Position numbers and translations under genes: made by a program | Assembly: GCA_009702325.1 (NCBI GenBank) | Contig: WLID01000001.1 | Span: 186,001 to 250,000, forward strand | Length of the DNA: 64,000 nucleotides | Direction: 5' to 3' | Source: Actinomycetota bacterium | GTDB taxonomy: Bacteria > Actinomycetota > Thermoleophilia > Gaiellales > Gaiellaceae | Shown: positions 8,985 through 17,709 of the stretch, piece after piece | How positions within the stretch are numbered: position 1 is the first letter of the stretch | How the letters are laid out: every line of letters starts with the position of its first letter | Notes under the pieces: model-generated | Told to the model about the DNA's origin: nothing | Databases searched by the model: none | Seen by the model: the letters and a program-made list of their open reading frames with translations, nothing else

Positions 8985-9854
8985 ATGAGCGCCTTGCTTC
9001 ACCACGACACCTGGTCTGGCGAAGACGTGACGGTGTCAGAGATTGAGCGTGAGCTTCAACGGCTGCGGAACTCCTCGGCGACACCAACAGGAGCGATGCA
9101 TCTGCGGACGAGCGTGCTGACACACCTTGTATGGGCGCCGCAGCAGTGGCTGGGGGAGGCAGAGGAGACGCTGCAGGGGCTCGCCGAGGGGCACCCCTCT
9201 CGCACGATCATCCTCACTCCGGCGCCCACCGCCGAGGCGAGCGGGATCGACGCGCACCTTGCGCTCCGATCGTTCGCCGCCGGCCAACACGCGGTCTACT
9301 CCGAGGTGATCACGTTGACGTTGCGAGGTTCGACCGCACTCGCCCCGGCGTCGAGCGTTCTGCCACTCCTGATCTCCGATCTGCCGGTGTTTCTCCGCTG
9401 GCGTGGCCGCCCTGATTTTGGCGGGCGACCGTGGCGGCAGCTTGTCGGCGTTGCAGACCGGGTCGTCATCGACAGCGGCGAGTGGGACGAGCTTCGCATG
9501 GCCGAGCTTGCGCGCGAGTTCAGCCACACGGCCGTCTCCGACATCGCATGGGCGCGGACGCTTGAGTGGCGTCGGACGCTCGCAGCCTGTTGGCCGGCAA
9601 TTACCGAACAAGAGATCCGAATCGCCGGGCCAACCGGCGACGCTGAGCTCTTGCGTGGATGGCTTGTCTCACGCTTGCAGCGTGGGGTCAGGGCTGTCGG
9701 TGTCGAGGAGCAGCTCTCGGTGGCGCTCGATGGGGTGCCGGTAGATCCGCCGATACGACTTGCCTATACCTCGAGCGAGCGGCTCTCGGCCGAGCTCGAC
9801 CGCTTTGGCCGCGATCCCGTCTACGAAGAGGCTGTGCGAGCGGCTGAGGCTTAG
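8985..9854 (+). CDS. opcA: OpcA, glucose-6-phosphate dehydrogenase assembly protein
   Basis: OpcA-family protein of 289 aa that in cyanobacteria and actinobacteria assembles or activates Zwf. Characteristic segments are MHLRTSVLTHLVW near the N-terminus and the central LPVFLRWRGRPDF. Start ATG 8985 is chosen because the upstream frame lies inside zwf. Its stop overlaps by 4 bp with the stop of the convergent phosphatase gene (TTAG shared). Confidence 0.9.
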   Translation: MSALLHHDTWSGEDVTVSEIERELQRLRNSSATPTGAMHLRTSVLTHLVWAPQQWLGEAEETLQGLAEGHPSRTIILTPAPTAEASGIDAHLALRSFAAGQHAVYSEVITLTLRGSTALAPASSVLPLLISDLPVFLRWRGRPDFGGRPWRQLVGVADRVVIDSGEWDELRMAELAREFSHTAVSDIAWARTLEWRRTLAACWPAITEQEIRIAGPTGDAELLRGWLVSRLQRGVRAVGVEEQLSVALDGVPVDPPIRLAYTSSERLSAELDRFGRDPVYEEAVRAAEA

Positions 9855-10603
9855 CGCGCGTCGAGCTCAGCGACGATGAGGTCGTGCAGCGATCCGTTCG
9901 AGCTCAGAAACGACTGTCGGTGCCCGGGCCGCTCCCCTGCGAGCGTCGAGCAACGCCCTCCAGCCTCCTCGACAAGAAGCTGCACGGCGGCGAAATCCCA
10001 GAGGGCGAGTTCGCGCTCCCCTGCAAAATCGACGGCTCCTTGTGCGACGAGGCAGTGCTGCCAGAAATCGCCGAAGCCACGCTCCGTCCATGTACGTGCG
10101 GTCACGCTTCGCCAGGCGTCGCTCATGTCGCTCGATGATGTCGTTGACGACACTGCGTCTTCAACTCGCGTCACATGCGACACGTGGCACAGCTCGCCGT
10201 TTGCGAACGTGCCGGCGCCACGTGAGGCCCACCAACGCTGTCCGAGTGCGGGTGCCGAAACAACGGCAACCTGGAGCTCGCCTTCAACCTCGAGTGCGAG
10301 CAGCGTGGCCCACACGGGAACGCCGCGGACGTAGTTGCGCGTGCCGTCGATCGGATCGACGATCCAGCGCCGCGCAACGTCGCCGTCGTCGCCGAACTCT
10401 TCGCCGAACACCCCTTCGCGTCGGCCGGATGCGGCGACAAGTCGCCGGATCGCCTCCTCTGCGCCCTTGTCAGACTCCGAAACGGGTGTCAGGTCGGGCT
10501 TCGTCTCGATTCGAAGATCGGTTGCACGGAAACGGGGCAGCGTGATCGCGTCCGCCGCATCTGCGAGGTCGTGAGCAAAGCGAAGGTCGGCTTCGAGGTT
10601 CAT
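9851..10603 (-). CDS. inositol-monophosphatase-family phosphatase, probably histidinol-phosphatase (HisN-like)
   Basis: Mg2+-dependent phosphatase of the IMPase/FIG superfamily, 250 aa. Metal-site motifs: GEEFG, WIVDPIDGTRNYVRG, and the C-terminal LWDFAAVQLLVEEAGG. Overall length and sequence around these motifs fit the actinobacterial HisN histidinol-phosphatase subgroup better than classical SuhB, but the substrate is inferred. Its ATG overlaps the amidase stop (ATGA), placing it last in the ctaC-led minus-strand run. No other histidine genes are in the window. Confidence 0.8.
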   Translation of the reverse strand: MNLEADLRFAHDLADAADAITLPRFRATDLRIETKPDLTPVSESDKGAEEAIRRLVAASGRREGVFGEEFGDDGDVARRWIVDPIDGTRNYVRGVPVWATLLALEVEGELQVAVVSAPALGQRWWASRGAGTFANGELCHVSHVTRVEDAVSSTTSSSDMSDAWRSVTARTWTERGFGDFWQHCLVAQGAVDFAGERELALWDFAAVQLLVEEAGGRCSTLAGERPGHRQSFLSSNGSLHDLIVAELDAR

Positions 10604-11745
10604 GGTGCGACGGTAGCCGACAGCGCCGCTTCGAGTGCCGCAGCTGCGGCGAGGACGAGCTCATCGCTCCCGGGCCGCCCCACGATCTGAATCGAGTGAG
10701 GCGAACCACCGACACCAACGCCGCATGGCAGTGCGATCGCGGGCCAACCAAGCACGTCGAACGGGTAGGTGAACCGCACGACGCTGTCGCGCACCTCAAG
10801 CTCGTCGACGTCCGATGCAGGGGCTGGGAAGGCGAGTGTCGGCGTGACGAGAACGTCGGCGCTACCGAGCACGGTGAGGGCTCGCTCGGCGTATCGCTCG
10901 CGCTCGGAGCGCGCGAGGGTTGCCTCAGCCTCGGAGACGCCAAGGCACCGTTCGATCTTGATGCCAATCGACTCGCCGTAGAGCTCGCCAAACTCGGCGT
11001 AGAGATCACGGTGAACATCGGCGATCTCTTGCTGGAAGGCTGGAAGTGTCCCGATCGGTTCGGGGAAGTCAACAGGGGTTACGACCCCGAGGAGCGATGC
11101 GGCATGCGCGACGCGCTCACGGATCAGCGGATCGGCGAGCTCCGTCCAGGCCAGGGCAACCTTGAGTGAACCAAGCGCGACGTGGGTGCTCCACGCCCGC
11201 TCTGGCACAAGTAGGCGCATCGCTGTGACACAGCCATCGACGTCGCGGGCCATCGGCCCAGCATGGTCGAAGCTTGCCGCGAGCGGGAACACCCCGTCCA
11301 TCGCCACCAGGCCAAAGGTTGGCTTGAACCCGACGATGCCGCAGCAGGCCGCCGGGATCCGGATCGAGCCGCCTGTGTCGGTTCCAAGCGCGAGGTCGGC
11401 ATGGCCGCCCGCGAGCGCGGCGGCCGAACCGCCACTCGAGCCGCCTGAGCTTCGACCTGGAGCGGCTGGATTCGGGACCGTCCCATAGTGGTCGTTTTGG
11501 GAGGTGATGCCGTAGGCGAACTCGTGCAAGTTCGTCTTCCCGACCATCACATAACCCGCCTGCTCGAGACGGGTGACCGCACTTGCAGACACCGTCGGAA
11601 CGTGTTCGGCGAAGACAGCCGAACCGTAGGTGGAGCGCACCCCCGCCGTGTCGAACAGATCTTTGACCGCAAGCCGCCGTCCCGGCGCCACCGGCGTCGC
11701 GGGGTCGCACTGCGTGATGAAGATGCCGGGCGGGACAGGCTCCAT
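10600..11745 (-). CDS. amidase-signature family hydrolase
   Basis: Amidase-signature enzyme of 381 aa with the Ser-cisSer-Lys triad: Lys in RLAVKDLFD, Ser in the glycine-rich GGSSGGSAAAL, and nucleophile Ser in GTDTGGSIRIPA. It could hydrolyse amides or act like GatA, but no gatB/gatC is nearby and the C-terminal half is shorter than GatA, so a stand-alone amidase is favoured. ATG 11745 has GGAG nine bases upstream; an in-frame GTG at 11796 would overlap the small gene before it. Metabolic role unknown. Confidence 0.85.
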   Translation of the reverse strand: MEPVPPGIFITQCDPATPVAPGRRLAVKDLFDTAGVRSTYGSAVFAEHVPTVSASAVTRLEQAGYVMVGKTNLHEFAYGITSQNDHYGTVPNPAAPGRSSGGSSGGSAAALAGGHADLALGTDTGGSIRIPAACCGIVGFKPTFGLVAMDGVFPLAASFDHAGPMARDVDGCVTAMRLLVPERAWSTHVALGSLKVALAWTELADPLIRERVAHAASLLGVVTPVDFPEPIGTLPAFQQEIADVHRDLYAEFGELYGESIGIKIERCLGVSEAEATLARSERERYAERALTVLGSADVLVTPTLAFPAPASDVDELEVRDSVVRFTYPFDVLGWPAIALPCGVGVGGSPHSIQIVGRPGSDELVLAAAAALEAALSATVAP

Positions 11746-11773
11746 TACCGGCTGCTCCGCCCGCGTGAAGGCG

Positions 11774-11929
11774 TCAGGAGAGCCAGAGGTAGGCACAACC
11801 TACGCCGAACGTTCCACCGAAGAGCACGAGGAACAGCGTAAAGAGGCCGAGGCCGAACCGAACGTTCTTACGGTCGAGTTCTGGCGTCGTCTCGACCGGG
11901 TCGTGCAGCGAGTCCGGAGCCTGGCTCAC
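11774..11929 (-). CDS. 51-aa single-pass membrane protein, possible oxidase-associated subunit
   Basis: A short frame beginning at GTG 11929, whose GTGA overlaps the ctaB stop, encodes 51 aa. A polar N-terminus (VSQAPDSLHDPVETTPELD) precedes one strongly hydrophobic helix of about 24 residues (residues about 24-48). The translational coupling, good codon usage and position right after ctaC-ctaD-ctaB suggest a small cytochrome-oxidase subunit or assembly factor, such as a subunit IV-like peptide. I do not recognise a family. It overlaps the alternative GTG start of the amidase, which supports the shorter amidase start. Confidence 0.65.
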   Translation of the reverse strand: MSQAPDSLHDPVETTPELDRKNVRFGLGLFTLFLVLFGGTFGVGCAYLWLS

Positions 11930-13131
11930 AGGATCACCACGTCGATGGCCATCGCCACAAAGAGCAGCGCGAGGTAGATCATCGAATAGTGGAAGAGGCT
12001 CACGGCTCGCTCACGAATCGGGTCACGGCGCAGGCGTAGGGCGTAGACCATGAACACGCCGCCAAGCAGCAACGCGAGCCCGCCGTAGACGAGTCCGAAG
12101 ACACCGAATGCAACTGGTACAAGCGTGAGCCCAAGCATCACCCACGAGTACCGAACGATCTGGCGGGTCGTCTCCTCATCACCCTTCGCCACCGGCAGCA
12201 TCGGAACATTTGCGGCGGCGTAGTGCTCCTTGATCATCAGCGCGAGCGCCCAGAAGTGCGGCGGGGTCCAGATGAAGACGATCAGGAACATCACGATCGC
12301 GGCCCAGCCGATGTGCCCTGAGGTGCCGGCATACCCGACGAGGGGCGGGACGGCGCCTGCCGCTCCGCCGATCACGATGTTCTGATGCGTCGAGCGCTTG
12401 AGCCAGCGGGTGTAGACGAAGACGTAGAAGAGGTTGCCGGCAAGGGCGAGGGTCGCCGTTGGCAGATTGACAAGCGCGTCAAGCAGCACCCATGAGAGCG
12501 CCGAGAGCGCGAGGCCGAACTCAAGTGCAGACTCGGGCGAAACGCGGCCTGCAGCAACGGGCCGTGCGGCAGTGCGCTCACCCATCAGCGGGTCGATGTC
12601 GCGGTCGAGGTAGTGGTTCAGGGCACCCGAGCCACCGCAGGCGAGCGCGAGGCCGACCATCGTGAGCACGAAGATGCTTGCGCGCGGAACGCCGTCCGCT
12701 CCGACGAACGTTGCTGCCGCGCCGGTGAGGAGCAGCAGGCTCATGACCCGCGGCTTTGTCAGCTCAACGTAGTCCGAAACGCTGCCGTGGCTTGAGTCAC
12801 GGGCTGTGCGGAAGCTGAGGGCGCAGACATAGACCGCGGCTGCGAATGCGACCGATGCGGCGGCGAGGTGAACGCTCTTCGTTGTCAGCAACGCGGCGAG
12901 TCCGAATGTCGCGAGCGCAAAGATCGCGCCCGAGAACAGTCGACGCGCCGAGATCCAGGCGATGATCGCGAGCGCTGCGAGCGGCGGCAACGCTACGGCC
13001 GCAAGGACGCTGTGGGTTGTTCCCCAATCAGCTGCTCCTGACACAACCGCGAGGCCGGTTGCCGCAACCGCGAAGACCGCGGTGAGACGGCCGAAAAGGC
13101 CGACGACTTCCGGATCGCTTCTTACTTCCAC
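11926..13131 (-). CDS. ctaB: protoheme IX farnesyltransferase (heme O synthase) with N-terminal membrane extension
   Basis: UbiA-superfamily prenyltransferase making heme O for the oxidase encoded just upstream. Core CtaB begins near residue 119 (DYVELTKPRVM); the allylic-diphosphate motif NHYLDRDIDPLM and the family stretch FIWTPPHFWAL are present. The protein is 401 aa, against about 300 for normal CtaB, because about 115 extra residues carrying four predicted helices precede the core. These include TTHSVLAAVALPP and KSVHLAAASV and may derive from a CtaA/COX15-like half. The GTG 13131 start overlaps the ctaD stop by 10 nt. Confidence 0.93.
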   Translation of the reverse strand: MEVRSDPEVVGLFGRLTAVFAVAATGLAVVSGAADWGTTHSVLAAVALPPLAALAIIAWISARRLFSGAIFALATFGLAALLTTKSVHLAAASVAFAAAVYVCALSFRTARDSSHGSVSDYVELTKPRVMSLLLLTGAAATFVGADGVPRASIFVLTMVGLALACGGSGALNHYLDRDIDPLMGERTAARPVAAGRVSPESALEFGLALSALSWVLLDALVNLPTATLALAGNLFYVFVYTRWLKRSTHQNIVIGGAAGAVPPLVGYAGTSGHIGWAAIVMFLIVFIWTPPHFWALALMIKEHYAAANVPMLPVAKGDEETTRQIVRYSWVMLGLTLVPVAFGVFGLVYGGLALLLGGVFMVYALRLRRDPIRERAVSLFHYSMIYLALLFVAMAIDVVIL

Positions 13132-14780
13132 CGCTCAGCCTCCAAGCGCCGACGAACGTCGCGCAGTGGGCGTGCATTCGAGATGTAGGGGAGGCGATCG
13201 AAATTCCATGCTGGTGGCGGTGAGGTCGTGTACCACTCGAGCGTATCTGCGAGCCACGGGTCGTTCGATGCCCGGCGTCCCGAACGTGCCGTGATCACAA
13301 CGTTCAGCACGAAGACGAGCATGCCCACTGCCATCAAGAACGATCCGACGGTGGAGATCACGTTGTAGACCTCCCAGATGCCGCCCGGCCGATAGGTGTA
13401 GACCCTCCGGGGCATTCCGAGCAGTCCGAGAAAGTGCTGCGGCAGGAACGTCACGTTGAAGCCGATCAGCACCAGTGCGAAGTGGAGCTTCCCGAGCCGC
13501 TCGTCGAGCAGCCGCCCGAACATCTTCGGCCACCAGTAGTAGAGGCCAGCGAAGACCGCGAACATCGAGCCACCGAAGAGCACGTAGTGCAGATGTGCGA
13601 CCACGAAGTAGGTGTCAGTGAGCTGCCAGTCAATGGGGAACGCGGCGAGGAAGATGCCGGACAGTCCACCGAGCGTGAAGACGCCGATGAACCCGAGCGA
13701 CCAGAGCATTGGCGTGTCGAACGAGATGTTCCCGCGCCAGAGCGTTGCGAGCCAGTTGAAGATCTTCACGCCTGTCGGGACGGCAATCACCATCGAGCTC
13801 AACATGAAGAACGAGTCGAGCCCGACGGGAAGCCCGGTTGAGAACATGTGGTGGGCCCACACAAGCAGCGAGAAGAACGCGATCCCGACGGTCGAGTAGG
13901 CAACCGCCTTGTAGCCAAAGATCGGCTTGCGGGCAAACACCGGAATGATCTCCGAAATGATCCCCATCGCGGGCAGGATCATGATGTAGACCTCGGGATG
14001 CCCGAAGAACCAGAACACGTGCTGGTACAGGATCGGGCTGCCACCGTGGACCGGATCGAAGAAGTGCGTCCCCCACTGTCGGTCGAGCAACATCATCGTC
14101 AGCCCTGCCGAGAGCGTCGGCAGCACGATCACAAGCAGCCACGCGTAGGTGAGGATCGCCCAGATAAAGAGCGGGATGCGCGTCCAGGTCATGCCCGAGG
14201 TGCGCATGTTGTGGATCGTCACGATGAAGTTGATTGCTCCGACGAGCGACGAGATCGACAGGATGTGGAGGCCGAGGATCCAGAAGTCCTCGCCGTGCCC
14301 GGGCATATGCAGGGTCGAGAGCGGAACGTATGACGTCCAGCCGCCTTGTGCTGCGCCATGGCCCGCCCAGAAGCTCGAGAGCAAGACGATGCCGCCAAGC
14401 AGGAAGAGCCAGTAGGAGAGAGCGTTCAGACGCGGGAACGCCATGTCACGGGCGCCAATCATCAACGGGACAAGGAAGTTTCCGAAACCGGCAAGGATCG
14501 GGACGATGACGAGGAAGATCATCGTCGTTCCGTGGATCGTGAGTACCTGGTTGTACGAGCCGCGCGTGAGGAAGTTCTCGTTGGGGGTCGCGAGCTGTGC
14601 GCGCATCAGCAGCGCGAGGACGCCACCGACGGCGAAGAAGCCGAGGGTCGTCCAGATGTAGAGCAGGCCCACGCGCTTGTGGTCGACGGTCGTGAGCCAG
14701 GCGGTGATCCGCCCCGCACGCCAGTCGGAGCCAAATCGCTGTCGGGCCGCGGACGGGTGATGGTTAGCTTTGGAAGCCAT
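13122..14780 (-). CDS. ctaD: cytochrome c oxidase subunit I (caa3/aa3 type)
   Basis: Catalytic heme-copper oxidase subunit of 552 aa with twelve expected helices. Visible ligands and channel residues: low-spin heme His in IHGTTMIFL, CuB His and cross-linked Tyr in WFFGHPEVYIM, the HH pair in WAHHMFSTG, and the heme a3/a His residues in VVAHLHYVLFGG. It pumps protons while reducing O2 to water in the plasma membrane. ATG 14780 overlaps the end of ctaC by 17 nt. Subunit III is not encoded next to it. Confidence 0.98.
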   Translation of the reverse strand: MASKANHHPSAARQRFGSDWRAGRITAWLTTVDHKRVGLLYIWTTLGFFAVGGVLALLMRAQLATPNENFLTRGSYNQVLTIHGTTMIFLVIVPILAGFGNFLVPLMIGARDMAFPRLNALSYWLFLLGGIVLLSSFWAGHGAAQGGWTSYVPLSTLHMPGHGEDFWILGLHILSISSLVGAINFIVTIHNMRTSGMTWTRIPLFIWAILTYAWLLVIVLPTLSAGLTMMLLDRQWGTHFFDPVHGGSPILYQHVFWFFGHPEVYIMILPAMGIISEIIPVFARKPIFGYKAVAYSTVGIAFFSLLVWAHHMFSTGLPVGLDSFFMLSSMVIAVPTGVKIFNWLATLWRGNISFDTPMLWSLGFIGVFTLGGLSGIFLAAFPIDWQLTDTYFVVAHLHYVLFGGSMFAVFAGLYYWWPKMFGRLLDERLGKLHFALVLIGFNVTFLPQHFLGLLGMPRRVYTYRPGGIWEVYNVISTVGSFLMAVGMLVFVLNVVITARSGRRASNDPWLADTLEWYTTSPPPAWNFDRLPYISNARPLRDVRRRLEAERWK

Positions 14781-15762
14781 TGGCCTTTTGCTTCGGCAGT
14801 GTCTTTGTGTAGGCGATCAATGCATCGATCTGTTCGGGCGACCAGTTCTCGCCGACGGCGGGCATCTGGCGGAGGCCGTGACGCACGAGGTTCTCGATTC
14901 CGTCGCGGTCGCGCAGCAGCGGGTTGCCGCCAAGCGCAGGCCCAACGTAGGTCTCGTTCAGGCGGTGACAGGATGAACAGACGCCTTGCCATTCTTCCTT
15001 GCCGACATCAAGGCCGCCGGGTGCAGCTGCCCGTGCCGCGATAAACGCTTCGTACTCGGCGCGCGGGACGACTTTGACCGTCGCATCCATCAGTGCGTGC
15101 TGGATCCCGCAGAGTTCCGCGCAACGCGCCACGTAGGTGCCGATCGGCGCCTGGAACCACGAGTGGTTGGTTTGGCCCGGGATGGCGTCGGTCTTGCCAC
15201 CAAGTTCCGGGACCCACCAGCTGTGGTTCACCTCGGACGCGGGTGCAGTGATGTTCTCGTGCACGACGTCGCCCGCGGGCGCGATCATCGTCCCGATCGA
15301 GACAGCACCGTTCGGATAGCGGAACAGCCAGTAGAACTGGTGACCCTCGACGGTGATCGTCGTTTGGTTTGCAGCCGCGGCAGGCGGCGCATCGTTGATT
15401 CCCGGGAGCTTGTAGAAGATGTAGCCGCAGATGGCGGTGAGCATGACCACCGGCACAACCGTCCAGAGGATTTCGAGGCGGGTCGAGCCATGGATCTGTG
15501 GTCCTTCCTGGGTTCGGTCGCGCTTGCCGCGCCGATATCGAGTGATCAGCACGAGGAGCGCGCCCTCGACGATCACGAAGACCACGCCCACGAAGATCAT
15601 CACGAACACGTACGCGTCACGAATGCGGTGCGCGTTCGGCGAATGGGCAGGCGGAGGCAGCAGTCCGCCGTTTCCCGCAAACGCAGTCGCAGCGGGCACC
15701 AGCAGGACCGCGACTACTGCGAGTGCGACTACGGCAGCTCTCCGACCCACGCCAGCTGGCAT
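14764..15762 (-). CDS. ctaC: cytochrome c oxidase subunit II with fused cytochrome c domain (caa3)
   Basis: 332 aa: signal peptide about 1-29, two helices (about 48-76 and 98-118), a CuA cupredoxin domain and a C-terminal cytochrome c. CuA ligands are His180 and the cluster CAELCGIQHALM (Cys214, Glu216, Cys218, His222, Met225). Heme c is bound at CSSCH (262-266), with Met300 as likely sixth ligand. The fused cytochrome defines a caa3-type oxidase that accepts electrons from small cytochromes or directly from the quinol-cytochrome c branch. It is the first gene of the minus-strand oxidase run. Confidence 0.97.
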   Translation of the reverse strand: MPAGVGRRAAVVALAVVAVLLVPAATAFAGNGGLLPPPAHSPNAHRIRDAYVFVMIFVGVVFVIVEGALLVLITRYRRGKRDRTQEGPQIHGSTRLEILWTVVPVVMLTAICGYIFYKLPGINDAPPAAAANQTTITVEGHQFYWLFRYPNGAVSIGTMIAPAGDVVHENITAPASEVNHSWWVPELGGKTDAIPGQTNHSWFQAPIGTYVARCAELCGIQHALMDATVKVVPRAEYEAFIAARAAAPGGLDVGKEEWQGVCSSCHRLNETYVGPALGGNPLLRDRDGIENLVRHGLRQMPAVGENWSPEQIDALIAYTKTLPKQKANGFQS

Positions 15763-15771
15763 CGTATAGGC

Positions 15772-16080
15772 GTGGAGACAACGACGCGCCTAGAGCTGCC
15801 CGAGTACGTGGCCCGACCATTCGACGTCTACGTCAATGGGATCTTGCAAACCGAGGGGACCGACTACACGGTCGATGACGAGCGCGCTCTGCTCTTTCCG
15901 CGCGAGCTGGAGCAGGAGGGGAAGCTCGGACTGATGCGCTGGCTCTCGATCTTCCTCGGAATCGCTGGCACGTACCGCAAGAACGAGTCAGTTGACGTGG
16001 CGTGCTCGGTCAACGGGAAGCCCGTGGTCGCGAGCCTCACGTCGAAGGCGTCGCACGCCGCGTTTCCGCAGCAAGGCTGA
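15772..16080 (+). CDS. conserved small protein of unknown function
   Basis: A 102-aa soluble protein starting at GTG 15772, divergent from ctaC across 9 bp. The N-terminal part (LELPEYVARPFDVYVNG) looks beta-rich, followed by a hydrophobic stretch MRWLSIFLGIAGTYRK and a second strand-rich part ending CSVNGKPVVASL. I recognise no named domain. Its proximity to ctaC suggests co-regulation only. A frame extending far upstream in the same phase runs antisense to ctaC and is not credible. Confidence 0.65.
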   Translation: METTTRLELPEYVARPFDVYVNGILQTEGTDYTVDDERALLFPRELEQEGKLGLMRWLSIFLGIAGTYRKNESVDVACSVNGKPVVASLTSKASHAAFPQQG

Positions 16081-16125
16081 TCGGATGCTCGTCCGGCCCG
16101 GGTGCGCGGGCGACCGGTGGCGTCA

Positions 16126-17709
16126 ATGAGGGCTCTTCGCCAGGTTGTGCGGCGTATCGGGAGCGAGAACCTCAGCGTTCTTGAGACGAGCTCGGCCCGC
16201 GCTGCCGCGCTGCTCGTGGGGCTGCTTGGCATCTCCGTTGCGATGCGCACGACCGATCTCGGCGGCGCGTTCTGGATCGACGAGGGGATTTCGGTTGGTA
16301 TCGCGCACCACGCGTTCACGACGATCCCGCAGGTTCTGCACCAAGACGGCGCACCGCCGCTCTACTACCTCCTGCTTCATGCGTGGATCGGCGTGTTCGG
16401 CGACTCGGAGGCTGCGACCCATGCGCTCTCCCTGACCTTTGCGCTTGCGTGTGTTCCGCTTGCCTACTGGGTCGGTCTGCCGGTGTTCGGGCGCGCAGTC
16501 GGCTTGGTCGCCGCGACGCTTGCAGCCCTCGATCCATATCTGACCTACTACGGGCAGGAGACGCGGATGTACACGCTCGCCGCGGGCCTGTCGTTTCTCG
16601 TGACCGGCGCATACATTCGCGGGATCGTTCTGCGGCGGCGACGGTGGCTGCCTGTTCTTGCTCTCGCGATTGATGCGATCGTGCTCACCCACAACTGGGG
16701 CCTCTTTCTCGCCATCGGGTTTGGGGTTGCAACGGTTGTGTTCGCGCGTGACCGCCTGCGCTGGGATGGAGCCCTTGTGGCGCTCGGTGCGGCAGTGGTG
16801 TACGCGCCGTGGCTCCCGACGCTGCTGAAGCAGGCTGCGCACACCGGGGCCCCGTGGACGACCAGCCCGAACCTTCACGCCCTCGTTCTTGCACCGGGCG
16901 CGGTGCTCGCGGGCGATGGGCCGTTGATGGCATTCGCAGTGGCGGGGTGCGCGGGACTTGCGCTTCTCGCACGAGCCGGAGGCCCGTCGCGCGATGTGGT
17001 TCGGCTGCTCGCCGTGGCGGGCGCTGTCACGATCCTGGTGGCGTGGACAGGCTCGCAGTTCACGCCAGCATGGACGGGGCGCTACCTCGGCGTGATCGCC
17101 GGACCGCTGTTGCTGTTGGCCGCCGCGGGCTTCGTGAAGGTTGGGCGACCTGGCCTCGTGTCATTCATCCTCGTGCTGTTTCTTTGGGGAGGCTTCTCCG
17201 TCAAGGACGAGAAGTCGAACGCGAAGCAGATTGCTCGCGCGGTCTCAGCCGAGCTTCGCCCGGGCGACCTGATCGTGACGACCCATCCAGAACAGACTCC
17301 GGTGCTTCGGTACTACTTCGGACCTCAATACCGCTATCTGACAACGCTTGGGCCGGTTGCAGACCCGAGGGTGATGGATTGGAGAGACGCGCTCAAGCAT
17401 CTGAAAGCTGCGACACCTTCCCAGGATCTCGCGATCCTTGGTGATGTCCCAGTCGGGCGGCGGTTCGTTGTCGTCACTCCGGTCTTTCGCGACTACCACG
17501 CGTGGGATGCGCCCTGGACAAAGCTCGTGTACGGGACATCGGCGCGGTGGCTTGCCGCCATCGAGGCCGATCGGCGCTTTCGCAGGGTCGCTGTGATTCA
17601 GACCGACGAGATTGCCCGCAAGAAGAACTACTGGAAGCCACTCCAAGCGTTTGTTTTCGTTCGTTCGTCTAGCATCCCTGGCGCGGTAGGGGGCGACACT
17701 TCGAGATGA
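16126..17709 (+). CDS. GT39/ArnT-like membrane glycosyltransferase
   Basis: Polytopic integral membrane protein of 527 aa resembling PMT/ArnT-type enzymes, which use polyprenyl-phosphate sugars on the outer face. The first extracytoplasmic loop carries the acidic catalytic motif in AFWIDEGISVG, and TYYGQETRMYTLAAG is the second typical motif; about ten further helices follow, then a soluble C-terminal domain. ATG 16126 is preferred over the GTG at 16102. It overlaps the next gene by 4 nt (ATGA), so the two are probably a transferase and a sugar or lipid modifying oxidoreductase acting in one pathway; acceptor unknown. Confidence 0.8.
   Translation: MRALRQVVRRIGSENLSVLETSSARAAALLVGLLGISVAMRTTDLGGAFWIDEGISVGIAHHAFTTIPQVLHQDGAPPLYYLLLHAWIGVFGDSEAATHALSLTFALACVPLAYWVGLPVFGRAVGLVAATLAALDPYLTYYGQETRMYTLAAGLSFLVTGAYIRGIVLRRRRWLPVLALAIDAIVLTHNWGLFLAIGFGVATVVFARDRLRWDGALVALGAAVVYAPWLPTLLKQAAHTGAPWTTSPNLHALVLAPGAVLAGDGPLMAFAVAGCAGLALLARAGGPSRDVVRLLAVAGAVTILVAWTGSQFTPAWTGRYLGVIAGPLLLLAAAGFVKVGRPGLVSFILVLFLWGGFSVKDEKSNAKQIARAVSAELRPGDLIVTTHPEQTPVLRYYFGPQYRYLTTLGPVADPRVMDWRDALKHLKAATPSQDLAILGDVPVGRRFVVVTPVFRDYHAWDAPWTKLVYGTSARWLAAIEADRRFRRVAVIQTDEIARKKNYWKPLQAFVFVRSSSIPGAVGGDTSR

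Noticed and set aside
9851..10603. Phosphatase considered as inositol-1-monophosphatase SuhB
   Set aside because: Not excluded, but sequence around the motifs and length favour the HisN-like subgroup; left as family-level call.
14986..15771. Long plus-strand extension in front of the 102-aa protein
   Set aside because: Runs antisense through ctaC, whose CuA and heme motifs are unambiguous; the real start is GTG 15772.
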